Shown one piece after another: positions 1 through 10,700 of a DNA stretch of 64,000 bases. The DNA comes from Acanthornis magna (Eukaryota > Chordata > Aves > Passeriformes > Acanthizidae). Each line of letters begins with the position of its first letter. The first letter of the stretch is position 1. Location: assembly GCA_036785705.1 (NCBI GenBank), contig JAWUZG010000007.1, positions 62,001-126,000 of the forward strand, in the 5' to 3' direction. Below the pieces are notes generated by a model. It did no database searches. It saw nothing but the letters and a program-made list of their open reading frames with translations, and was not told the DNA's origin. Position numbers and translations under genes: made by a program.

Positions 1-22
1 TCACGATTTGAATTAGAAGGAA

Positions 23-28
23 TTTATT
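23..28 (-). terminator. AATAAA polyadenylation signal of the left-edge LTR
   Basis: The minus strand reads AATAAA at this position, about 135 bases downstream of the TATA box. This is the expected place for the end of an LTR R region. Confidence 0.45.
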
Positions 29-161
29 ACCTCATTAACATAGCCAAACACAACAATAAGAGGCTTAGGTTGGCTCTCTGCTGTTACACAACGCGAAGCC
101 CAGCGCAGGCTGTGGCTCAGACAGCCTGCAGCCAGACACTCTCTAGGCTGTGTCACTACAC

Positions 162-255
162 TTTATACCCCACAAACCCCACCCATCACCTCCCCTCTGC
201 CCTCCCCCTAGGTCTGAGGTGATTGGCTGGAGATTGAGTCAGTCCTTCCAATTGG
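162..255 (-). promoter_or_regulatory. LTR promoter: two CCAAT boxes plus TATA box
   Basis: On the minus strand, CCAAT motifs at 255-251 and 226-222 precede TATAAAG at 167-162 by about 85 and 55 bases, which is classical RNA polymerase II core-promoter spacing. Transcription would run leftwards, starting near position 135. Whether it is active cannot be judged from sequence. Confidence 0.5.
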
Positions 256-691
256 CTCGTTGCTTGCTTCCCGTTGCCTAGGGTCTTGTCATAGGCTTGG
301 TCTTCACCCAATGATCTCCTTGCATTTATCCCTTTATGCTAAAGTCTCACTCAGACTCCTCCTTCCATTACATCACCAATATTTGAGAATATTTCAGACC
401 TCCTCATTGCTGGAATATATATATATTATTAACCTAAACCATAACTATCAGTAACTTACTAACTGGGTGTAACATTAACTGCTCATAAAAAGTCTAATTA
501 CTCACAACAAATTCATTATCCTTTCAGGAGTGAACAACAACAATTATTAGGATTACACACTAATTACAACTCTTCTCATTAATCAATTATCATGTGCGAA
601 AGCCAACTCTAACAGCCTATTTTTAATACTAAGAAAAATTATTTATCCCTGTCCAGAAACGGAATGATCAGAATGTCTTGGAGTGATTTAT

Positions 692-713
692 GATCATAGA
701 CTATTCTATGATC
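692..713. repeat. Imperfect 22-bp palindrome
   Basis: GATCATAGA and TCTATGATC form 9-base inverted arms around a 4-base centre. It sits at the presumed 5' edge of the plus-strand LTR-like element and may mark its insertion junction. Confidence 0.6.
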
Positions 714-714
714 C

Positions 715-1545
715 TCTGCTTTATGCCCACAAATGGTTGCTGTATCTTTAAGGCCTGGGACTGGGTGTGTGCAGGGCCAAGGAGGGGGGAGATTTGGGGT
801 TTTTGGTGGGTATTTTTGAAGATTCACTGCCTAGGTGTTCCATGGCAGTATGCAGTTCTATTTTCCTTGGCTAACTTGGTTTTGTTGGCCCAGGCAAAAA
901 GCTTTTCCCTTTCCTGGCTAGGAGAAGCTGCAGTAGAAATCTTTCAGCTGCCTCAAGGTGAACTGAAGAGCTGCTTCTCCAAGGCTGGAGAAGGATTGGG
1001 GCTGCTCTGTTTCAGCCTCAAACCTCGGGGAGCCGAGCTGGGGAGAGAAAGCACACTCCAGAGCAGCTTTTTCGCCTGCCATGACTCTGTGGAGAGGAGG
1101 CTGATGCCAGAGAGCCACCAGGTTTTTTGGTTCCTGCTGGAACTCCTCCACGGAAGCTCCACTTCCCTCATTGTGAAAGCTGGTGCCATCTCGCACCACA
1201 TGTCAGAAAGGGGTATTTGTCCAACATTTCCCCCATTCTCTGGACATTTTTCAGTCTTTGTTCTTGTGTGGGGGTGTGTGTGTGGCAGGGGGGAAGGGAG
1301 GTCAGGGTGGGAGTTGTGAGTTCTGATAGTTTGGTGTTTAGCAGTTTTTACTTTTTTCCTTGCCTTTGGGGCATCCTGTTCTTAATAAATCATGGGTTTG
1401 CTTTTTTTGTTTCTGTTTTTTTTTCACTTTCCTCTATTCATATTAATTTTCTACTGGTGGAAGGAGATTGTTGAAACCCTTTAGAGAAGACTACTCATTG
1501 CAGAGTGCCATCTCTTAAATTTGTCTCAAAACTGAGACACAGAAT
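715..1545 (+). mobile_element. Avian ERVL-type LTR or LTR-like element, plus strand
   Basis: This is a GC-richer block holding a G/T-rich tract (about 1262-1320) followed by the string GGGGCATCCTGTTCTTAATAAA, with its AATAAA polyadenylation signal at about 1384-1389. After it come GATTGTTGAAACCCTTTAGA and AACTGAGACACAG. I recall this order from an abundant avian LTR family. The 3' end near 1500-1545 includes a small inverted repeat, TCTCAAAACTGAGA. Several overlapping reading frames of 80-209 codons cross the block on both strands. None resembles a known protein, and I treat them as chance frames in GC-rich LTR sequence. Boundaries are approximate and no target duplication was identified. Confidence 0.55.
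1384..1389 (+). terminator. AATAAA polyadenylation signal of the plus-strand LTR
   Basis: AATAAA follows a T-rich stretch and a G/T-rich block, and is followed by a T-rich region, as at the end of an LTR R region. Confidence 0.5.
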
Positions 1546-1704
1546 TTCCTCACTACCTCTCAGGATATAAAAACAATTGTCTGTATTTTCTCTCAGATGG
1601 AAGCCCCTTAAGATTGCACTTATCCACAGGCTGCTTTTGAGTCTAAATACATATTCACCTGTCTTTCAGTAGTGTTGACAGTAGGCTGAGGGAAATGATC
1701 TGAA

Positions 1705-2190
1705 CTCTGCTCGGTATGATAAGCCTACACCTGGAGTGTTGTATACAGTGCTGGTCTCTCCGGTTTGAGAGAGACACAGACACACTGGGTACAGTCAAAC
1801 AAAAGATTACCAAGATGGTGACGGGACTGGAGCATTTCTCTAAACTGAAAAGGCTCAGAGAGATAGGACTGTTCAGCCTGGAGGAGAGGATGCTTCACAG
1901 GTTCTTTACAGCGGTGTCCTGTGACAGCACTAGTTGCAAATGGACATGAACTAGACCACAAAAGGCTCCATCTAAACACCTGGAAGCTTTTTTTCACTGT
2001 GAGAGTGGCTGAGCAGTGGCACAGGTTGCCCAGGGGGACTATGGAGCATCAGTTCTCAGAGATATTCAAAAGCTGTCTGTACATTGCTCTGGACAGCAGC
2101 TTTGAGGTGGGCCTGCTTGAGCAGCGCATTGGACCAGAAGGCCTCCAGGGGTTCCTTCCAGCCTCAACCATTCTGTGATTCTATGTTCTG
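1705..2190 (+). mobile_element. CR1 LINE 3' end, 5'-truncated
   Basis: This is the 3' terminal part of an avian CR1 retrotransposon. The first ~190 bases encode a relic of the end of ORF2; the frame from 1716 includes KMVTGLEH and LREIGLFSLEER, matching the conserved C-terminal CR1 segment as I know it. From about 1915 comes the CR1 3' region (CACTGTGAGAGTGGCTGAGC, then GAGATATTCAAAAG), ending in GGTTCCTTCCAGCC and ATTCTGTGATTCTATG near 2185. The copy is about 490 bp against several kilobases for a full element, as expected from incomplete reverse transcription. The reading frame is broken beyond this piece, so no enzyme is encoded. Confidence 0.9.
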
Positions 2191-3688
2191 AGATTCAAGA
2201 GAAGTTCTGCGCTGCAACATCCCATTGAATGACAGATGAGTAAGACAACAAGCTGTTACAGAAATCCTTAGACTTAATAAAGCTGAATGCTGTAAACAGA
2301 GCCAAATTTAAAGTATTAAGAATGATAATTTATTATTAAGTGTCTTCTCTGGAAAACTGTGGTTCACTAGAATCTACTTTTCCTGTGGGCTTTGACAAGT
2401 AACGTCTTTAGAAACACAATGAATTGCTCTGCATTAGGGAATTTGGAAGGTGGGACTATGATTCCACAACTGAACTCACTTCAAAATCATTACTGGTGAA
2501 TACATTGGTGTTCCCATACAAATATTTATTTCTATTACCCACTCCATTGAGGAGAAATAAAAATAGCCTTAGGTTTTTTTTCTAGCCTCATTTTGTAAAC
2601 TTATTACAACCGTATTGTGTGAAGAAATCTAAATTGGAAGCATCGTTAGGACGGTGATTGAAAACCTGGTTCACAAATTTATCTATACTTTATTAGAGTG
2701 ATTAAGTGAGCAAGAATAGTCAGATGAAGGACAAAAGAGGAAATGAGGTAAACAAAGTTGCATGATTGCGTAGGCCTGTAAAACTACTTTTTTAAATTCA
2801 GAGTAAATCAGCTATGCAATATAATTTACCACTCTGTATTTTTAACCTTAGTATCTTTTTTTGATACAAACAGGACATATGGAATTTAAGAATTACACAT
2901 CCAGAATTTTTAGTTTCCACAGCTGTCTTATTGTGACACTAGACAAAACATGTGACCACTCGTTTAGCTGTGCTGAACAACCATTTTCAAATTTCTTTGG
3001 TGAAATTAATCTTAAGAAATATATATGCACAATGTAAAAGCAGCTCAAGATTGCATAAGTATAAACCCCAGTAAATAATACACACTTACTTTTCAGAAAG
3101 CGAATTTACTAAAGAAACAAAATTATGGTCCAAAGTATTTTTAAGTTGCAGTAAGAGACTGGAGACTAAAATGAAGGAATGGTCCACAGGCTTGTCTCCA
3201 ATTTGAAAGCCTAGAACTTATTTAAAGCCTCTGCAGAGGCAAATGGGTTATTTTGAGAAAATTTTTACTCACTTTGTAAGGTGTTGTGTGGTCCAGCCAG
3301 ACAGTGCTTTTAGGTTTTAGTTGACTGTCGTAAAGTAGTATCAAACTTAAAACAATGATTGCAATTGATATACTGTAAAAAACCTAATAATAATTAAAAA
3401 AAAATCAGATCTTCTTTTCGGAGTTAATTCATGCTTCATAAATAGTAAATGCCAATATTTGGAGTCACCAATAGAATACAGAGATCCAAAAGAAAATTCA
3501 TCATCTGTGTGTACTAGGAAGATGTAATACTTAGAACTTCCTTAATTCACTTCCAAATGGGCTGTTTTCATGCTCCTCTCTTTTTCAGCATCTGAAAAGA
3601 GCTTGTGAGTATTCTGTCACTGGTGATTTTTTAAATCATATATGTTAAGAAAGGAATTCTTAAGTAATTTTGAAAAGTGTAAGGAATA
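2191..3688. other. AT-rich non-coding DNA
   Basis: No exon, RNA gene or identifiable transposon was seen. A 14-bp perfect palindrome (GCCTCTGCAGAGGC) lies at 3227-3240. Confidence 0.6.
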
Positions 3689-3750
3689 AAATCATAGAAT
3701 ATCCTGAATCAGAAGGGACCCACAAGGATCTTCAAAATCTGAGTCCCAAA
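3689..3750 (-). mobile_element. CR1 LINE, very short 3' fragment
   Basis: On the plus strand this begins AATCATAGAATATCCTGAAT and continues GAAGGGACCCACAAGGATCTTC. That is the complement of the last ~60 bases of a bird CR1 3' end. It is a strongly 5'-truncated, old copy. Confidence 0.75.
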
Positions 3751-3823
3751 TGGAAAGAATTTGCTATGAACTAAATCAGATAAATGTAAATATTGTTACT
3801 TATACCTATATTTGTTAGATGTT

Positions 3824-3853
3824 TCATTCATTCATTCATTCATTCATTCATTT
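3824..3853. repeat. (CATT)n microsatellite
   Basis: About seven tandem copies of CATT with no interruption. Confidence 0.95.
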
Positions 3854-6353
3854 ATCTATTAGGGAAATGGCAAGCACAGAATGTCAAATACTAAGAGAAC
3901 TTCTCTACATTATTCTGCCAGTGTTCCCTATCCTGACCTGGATAAAGTACATCCTTCATTTTAAATAGAACTGCTACTCCCGATCATTGTGTATTCACTC
4001 TTTTGATTGATCTGGGCAGATACCATCAAGTGAGAATCATGCCATGTCTGGTACAGTTTATTAACAAATCTATCTATGAATAATCCATGCAGTTTGTGAA
4101 ATTTTATATATCATTAACTGTACTTAGCAATTTATTGTCTCATCAGATTATTTTACAAAACAAAAAAAAAAAAAATAAAGAAGAAACATCAGTTAGAAAG
4201 AGAATTTAAAAACCATTAAATTAGGTATATTGATAAGTGTCTCTACAGAGTAACACACATATGTTGCAGGAGAAAATGCCATAAATATTTCACATTTTTG
4301 TACAATGTCAAATTATATAGTGTTTTTTCAATCTCCTATTTTACCTATGCTGAAGTACCACTAGACTTCTGTAGAACTCAAACACAGAAACAATATAATG
4401 AAAAGAATTATTGTGGTTTTTGGTTGAGTTTTTGGCAGTGCTCTGGATTGGGATATAGTCTTGTATTGTAGGAGCAAAAATTGCTTGTGGCTTATATAAC
4501 CTTTACAATATATTCATAAAACATATATAAATACCATCCTATAGTAAATCTGAATTTCTATCCAGTAAGAATAATTCTGTTAAAGTTATTAATTATTAAG
4601 CTTTTATTATTCATTAATTAAAAAGGGAAGTGGTTGTTTGCTATATGTGAAATTTTGTGAGCCTCTGTTCCCAGACAAAACATTTTCTTAATCCTTTTTT
4701 ATGGCTTTCCCCTTGTCTATCCCCCATAGTATATTTTCCTAACAACTTGTATGTGCTGCAGAAAGCAAAGGCTACACAGAAGTTCACTGACAAATTTAAA
4801 TTCAAACCAAAAAGACAACCTCCAACTTTAAAGTCATGAAAAGGGAATTGTTTTAAAATAATATTAAATATCTATTTGAAGGATTGTTGTAGTTTGGAGG
4901 AGTGCATCCCACCAATAGCAAAAGAAAAACAGAAGTGGTAATGTACTGCCTTCTCTCTTTCTGCCAAGGAAACAGAAAAAACCAAATGTTATAAATCAGC
5001 TGTAAATTATGGGAGTTCAGCTGAGCTGATCACAGAAGTAAGGCAGTAAGTGTCCTAGTTTGGCAGGAAAAAGTAATAACTTGGGACACAAGTTGGATTA
5101 AAGAATTTTTCAGCACGACGCTAGAACAACGCTCAAAGACTGAGGATATCCTCTGAAATCTTCTCAAGAATACTAGTAATGTATCATACTGCTGTAAATT
5201 TGCAAAGAGGAAATATTTTCTTACTCATATATTAAAAAAATAGTGTGGAGAATAATTTGAAATTTGAATAAAAGTAGTTCATGCTAACCTTATGTTTTGG
5301 GTTTTTTTTGGTGGGCAGGGAAATTCTTGATTGTAGATAATCTCTCTATGTCACAAACTAGCATTCCTGAGAGCACTGGATCTTCACTTTGAGTGCATGC
5401 CCCACAGGACAGGTGGGTCAGATACTTAAAATCAGGGTATATATATATATATACTGCAGAATGTAGGACAGTGAAATAAATAATATCAAATTCTGTGACT
5501 AAATAAGAATGAGGCTGTGCTGCACATGAAGTAGAGGCAGGAGGGAAAATTACTATGTAAATACAAAGACCATGGGAACTGGAAAATCTAAAGGACTTGG
5601 CTCGATTGCTGGGGGAAAAAAAGGTGTCTCTGAGAAATAATAGATATATATAAAAGCAACAATGGCACCTATGCAATTACCCTGATACTGAGGAACAAAC
5701 TGAGTACATTAAATAAAGCAAACAGAATAGAGAAGAGCAAGTACAACTTAAGAACCAGAAGAGAAAAATTAGAAATGCAAATGTGAGATTACTGAGATAT
5801 TAGTATAAACCTGAAAAGAATTATTGAGGAAAAGACCAAAGTTTAGAGAGAAGCAGCTGCTTTGGGAGTTGGTAATGAGTAGCTGAAGGAATCAGCACAA
5901 GATTTCAATTTTTTCAAAGCTGCATATTGAAATATGTAGTCCAGATAGAGCTGGTTATTGCAGCCTTTAGTCACCAGCAGCATGGAAAGGCAAGACAGAT
6001 GTTTCGAGAAGTAGCTCAGGGTTAAGGATGCCTTGGTTTGTGCTGTACTGTGAATAGGCAGAGGAAATTGTTGATCCTATATTATAATTATGAAACATTA
6101 TAGTTATGAAATGAATAATACCACAAACACAAAATCAGTAAACCACTTGCTTCTCACAACTTCTCAGGTAGTCATAAATCAAAGTTACATCTACAGTACA
6201 GTTCACTACAGAATTTAGTAATGTGAGGATCAAACCAACCTGACTTTACTGAAGACAAGTAGAGACTAGAAGACTTATGTCCAAATTCTGGAGATGATAA
6301 AAAAAATTGAATGCAGCTTTTGAGTACTATAAAACAATGGGAAATTTAGACTT
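3854..6353. other. AT-rich non-coding DNA with a small (TA)n tract
   Basis: A (TA)n run sits at 5439-5453. Otherwise I see no gene or recognisable repeat. A 128-codon minus-strand frame at 5290-5676 has no recognisable domain and is AT-biased, so it is treated as chance. Confidence 0.6.
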
Positions 6354-6354
6354 T

Positions 6355-6396
<42 letters not shown>

Positions 6397-6400
6397 TATA
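6355..6400. repeat. Compound (TA)n(CA)n microsatellite
   Basis: (TA)n at 6355-6380 runs directly into (CA)n at 6381-6396 and ends in TATA. It is a typical eukaryotic dinucleotide locus, likely polymorphic in length. Confidence 0.95.
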
Positions 6401-6486
6401 GGGAAGATGTCTCATGTCACAGTACTAACAGACTTAACCATGACATGATACACAGAACAAAATGGGAGAAGAAGTTTTTTATTTTT

Positions 6487-6513
6487 CATGGATTGCAGGC
6501 AGTGCAATCCATG
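6487..6513. repeat. Perfect inverted repeat, 11-bp arms, 5-base loop
   Basis: CATGGATTGCA (6487-6497) and TGCAATCCATG (6503-6513) are exact complements around GGCAG. It could form a hairpin in RNA or a small cruciform in DNA. Confidence 0.9.
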
Positions 6514-9500
6514 CAAGTAATAAATGAGATGCACCAATGAAAAGGGCTCTATTAAGTTAATATGAATATATGGCTACAATCTTTGTATTAGAACTGTATC
6601 ACAGACACAAAACAGGAAAGGATCTTTCTGGAAAATAATCAGCTTTCAGAAGCTGCCCTCCCAATAGAAAATGTCAACAAAAACTATCCTCCTGGGGAAA
6701 ACACCTCAGATCTATCAAATGAAATGCACAGACAACAACATGGAGAAAGTAGAAGGTGAGATTCTAAAATGAAAGGAGGAACAATAAAGCACCAGGAAGT
6801 TGAGAAATTCAGAAAAAGGATTGATTCTACAAATACCCACTTTAAGATTTAAAGAAATTATAAAACTTAACCCCACATCAGAACAACAAGAACAACGAAA
6901 CAAAAACCCCCCACAAACAAAAATAAAAACTCAGCAATGAAAATGAATGCCCCCAAGTCTTCATCCTTATATATACATATAAATATCCAGAGGTAAAGCA
7001 GGTGTCTTGCATCTGAAAGGGTTAATTCCATAGCTGCTATGGAATTGTTTATGTACATATATTTGGGGTAGAATTGGAGATGGGAAAATTCTGGACAATT
7101 TTTCTTCTCTCTTGTCCTTCAGATTTCATAATAAACTAAGCAAATTACTCTGTCATTTGGGAATTTGGATGAAAGTACTAATAAATTTTTCTGGAAAGTT
7201 TAACCAGGTACATACATGTAAGGAAAATCTTGGAATATCAGTATGAGGATGAAGAGCTTAGAAGGGTTTCAAAAATAGCTTGGTGACCGTATCATTGGGC
7301 AGACGATGACAGGAAATTGCGCTTTAATGGCACACAGTGTAGTGATAGATTTAGTAAATTTTCAGGCCTGGCTAGAAATGCCTCAGGCTATTACAGTTCT
7401 AGTCAATCATGCAATTCGTTATTATCAAAAAGATTGGAGTGGTGATTCTGTCAAAAGCTGTCCCAGAGAATGCCATAGCTGTCTGCAGCAAATAGCAAGA
7501 GATTTGACAACTCAAAGGCAGAATTATGTATTTACACAGCCTGTGTAAAGCTAGAGGGCTAATTTGAAAAGCAATCCAGATTTCCCTCGGAGACAATCTC
7601 AGCGATTGTAGAAGTGTTAATTGACTTGGAGGAGCAGGAAGTCATTCAAGAATGCAATTCAATGACTTACCAACATAGTAGGTTATGAAAGGCAGACGTC
7701 TCACAGAGACTAACAATGTTATATTTAAATGAAGTAGCTCCTGTCTGCTCTGGTGGTGGCATCCTACGGACAAAAGCAGCTATTGGAAATAAGATGAAGA
7801 TGTTTTCTGTAATAAAGATATCCTTTGCTGTCATGAGGAGGATCAGTGAAAGTTTGCCTTAAACAATGGGAATTTCATGACTGTTGTTTCTAGCAGAAAT
7901 AGAGAAAGATTTTGTGCAACACTTCTCATCGCTGCTAATGCCTCAGACATTTTTTCAGATGTGTCAACATGCTAACATTAATTGCATCTCCCCTAAATCA
8001 GCTCTCCTATCTAACTAGATATTTCTAGCTCCTTGGAATACTGTTGTCTCTCAGAGGAACAAAGAAGAGCATAGAAGAACTTATAAAGCCTGAAAAAGCA
8101 TTCAATATTTCAATGTTGATGAAAAGTTTTCCTCTTATCCATCAGGTGCAGGAAAAAACATACGAATTCACATGAAACTGTTGAATATATGTTACTTATG
8201 AAGTCTTCGCATTTTTGAAGTAAAACCTGCTGAACAAAAGCCATTTTTTATTTCTGTTCCATGAGAAACAAAGGTTCATTTTCAGCAGAATAAATATTTT
8301 TTAAATAAATGAACTTGCAGAATTGCATAGAGGACAAATAGCATGGTTTATGAGGAAAAAAACCAAAACAACTACCTTAAAAGGATGAAAAATGCATCAT
8401 AAATTGCATTTTCAAAATTACAGCCATAGTTAGCAATAACATTTAAAAACATATTCATAAAGAATAATAGGTCAGCAAAAATCTACAATTTTTGACATGC
8501 ATTGTATGGATTATTCTGCCACATTTATTTGCAGTGGGAGATTGATTTCTCATGGCCAGCACTGTATATTTGTCATTTTAAAATTGAATGATGTTAACAA
8601 TTCTGCTAAAAAATATACAGATGCTTCCATGTTTGAGCCAATACCATAGAAGAAATGACATTAAGTCTTTAATTAAAACCCAGAGGTGCAAAATGCTTAT
8701 TTGCGATATATTTACAATGGAACGTTCATCACACTCTATCTATTTTCTATTTGAAACCCTTTGTGTTATAAGAAAGAGAAAGAAACTTTCACTTTGAACT
8801 CTATTAGATAGCCAGTGTAATGCAGTTATTCAAGAAGATTTAAGAGAAGATGCTTTGTACTAACTAGAATGGGGAAATAAGATCAATATTTTCATCTCTG
8901 CTTCCATTTAATAAGCAATTCACTGACTTTGCAGAAATTACAGCAGACAAGAAATCATAGGTATATTTTTAGTGTATATGTCAAGGAGGAAACATAACAT
9001 TTTTAGTTGCTTTCATTTTGTGATTAGCACAAGATAAGACACTATAATTTGTCCAGGTACGTGTATATATTAAAAAAAACCCTCTTACTAAAAGTAGCTA
9101 TTAAATTTGAGGTTTACTAGATGCTTTTGGAGACAGTTTCTGTTTCTGATTTTGTCAAATGATTAGTATATATTTCCTTTTTAGTCTACTACATGAAGAA
9201 AATCCTCTCTCTCAGGCATGGGCCAATCTCAAAGTACTTTCAGTTATTAAACTATACTCAACGGTATATAATTAATACATTATATTTTTCAATTATCTTA
9301 TTTTTTCCCTTTAATTAAGAAAGGATGAAAGACAACTAAAAAAAAAAAGAATAATTTCTAAAGAATGCAATGCTTTGAAGATTTGGAATACATTTTACAG
9401 TATCTTTAACTTAAATCCACTTCCAAGAGATACTTAATAAGTGGTATCACAAATACTTTTGTATCAGAAAGATAATTTTGCTCCTTTCAAAGGATTTATC

Positions 9501-10285
9501 AATGACGTCTTTCGAAAATGTCAGACAGATGAGAGCTTAGATTCATAATGCTGCTCTAAGACATTTCCGGTCTATGTAGAAATTCATTCTGCACTTTGGT
9601 GGTCTAAAGTCAACTGAAATGGTACTGGCTCTGATAAAGAGATTTTTAAAAATTATTTTGAAACAGTAAACATCATTTGGATAAGGTAAAGACTACTTAG
9701 ATTAATCTTCATTTCTGTGTTTCTTTTGTAGGACCTTATAGTGTTTTACATCTAAACATCAATAATTTAAACACATTGTAAACAACAAAATTCAGTAGCC
9801 AGAATCAGGCTTTGTTCTATAGTTTTTAACTGGCAATTGCTGCATATTTCAGTAGTGCATGATTTTTCAAAAATTTCATTAGTACATCATTGGTTGCTCA
9901 TTTTTCATCTCTCAAAACAATTTAACACAGTGTCTTTCATGCAGAGAATAACATATTCATATTATTTGATTTTTGATGAAACCAAATGACCCTTTAAATT
10001 TGCAATAGGGTTCTTTAATTTTGCATGAGTTTCTTTACTGCTGTTCATTTAATTCTCCATTTCCATTAACCATCTGCAAGCATTTGACTCTATGACAATT
10101 ATTCAGCTGTGCCACATCATGAGTGACATTTTATAAATGTTCAAAGGAAAAAGAGATCAAGAAAGGAGGAAAAACCTCATATTCAAACAAAAAAGTCACA
10201 GTTCAGAATCCTGCATTTCCCATACAGCTGAGACATCTGAATAGTAATTATTGGCCTGATTGTAAAGCCAACTTAATTACATTTT
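6514..10285. other. AT-rich non-coding DNA
   Basis: No gene, RNA gene or identifiable transposon was seen. One perfect 11-bp inverted repeat lies at 7024-7046. Small open frames such as 7306-7548 and 8588-8797 carry no recognisable domain or splice context. Confidence 0.55.
7024..7046. repeat. Perfect inverted repeat, 11-bp arms, 1-base centre
   Basis: AATTCCATAGC and GCTATGGAATT flank a single T. It is a near-perfect 23-bp palindrome in otherwise unstructured AT-rich DNA. Confidence 0.9.
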
Positions 10286-10289
10286 GTCT

Positions 10290-10700
10290 TCCTATCTGAT
10301 GAGTACTTCATGATGATGATGATTACTCCTACTAAAAGACGATCACTCCATTGATATTTCCCCACACTGATAGCCAGGGGGCCCTGCAGATAAGGCTGTG
10401 GAGACAAAAATGCTATTTTCTCTCTCTATTAATTCAGCTATGATTTTTCGAGTGAGAAAGAATCCCCGAGTATTCAAGTGAGAAAGAATCATGGTTTAGT
10501 AGTCTATCTCCCAGCCTGCCTTCCACGTGGGGGAAATTGAGCTAATGCTCATTAGAAAGTGCTTTAATTAACAAACATAACTGAGAGACCAAGCCAGCAT
10601 AATCACTGCTGATTAACTAGGCCACCTCTATGCAAAATAAAGCGAGCTCGTTTTCCCCCTATTTATAAAAACTCTTCCATTCAAAATAATCTCTGTGCTT
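10290..10700. promoter_or_regulatory. Candidate conserved non-coding / enhancer-like element
   Basis: This ~400-bp stretch is denser in sequence motifs than its surroundings. It contains AGATAAGG (GATA-type, about 10389-10396) and a 14-base direct repeat AGTGAGAAAGAATC at 10451-10464 and 10477-10490. It also has a palindromic homeodomain-like site CTAATGctCATTAG (10542-10555), TTAATTAA (10564-10571) and an octamer-like TATGCAAA near 10630. It has no coding frame and no repeat signature. Calling it regulatory is inference from motif clustering and texture; conservation was not tested. Confidence 0.3.

Larger units (their letters stand above)
1..612 (-). mobile_element. Partial endogenous retrovirus LTR (probably ERVK-like), cut by left window edge
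   Basis: Read on the minus strand, this segment has the order of a retroviral U3-R region. There are two CCAAT boxes (complement of ATTGG at 251-255 and 222-226), then a TATAAAG box (complement of 162-167), then an AATAAA polyadenylation signal (complement of 23-28). U5 and any internal region would lie left of the window. The segment around 60-260 is clearly more GC-rich than its surroundings. The upstream boundary near 612 is a guess because no clean TG...CA end or target duplication is visible. The family is inferred from layout, not from a match. A host promoter is an alternative, but the short TATA-to-polyA distance fits an LTR better. Confidence 0.5.

Noticed and set aside
690..1319. 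209-codon plus-strand open frame
   Set aside because: It lies in an LTR-like element, has overlapping frames on both strands, no recognisable domain and low-complexity stretches. It is best explained as a chance frame in GC-rich repeat sequence.
5290..5676. 128-codon minus-strand frame
   Set aside because: It includes translated (TA)n as an Ile/Tyr run and has no recognisable domain. The codon content follows local base composition.
7306..7548. 80-codon frame considered as a possible exon
   Set aside because: The protein looks superficially ordinary but has no recognisable family, and no splice or start context supports it.
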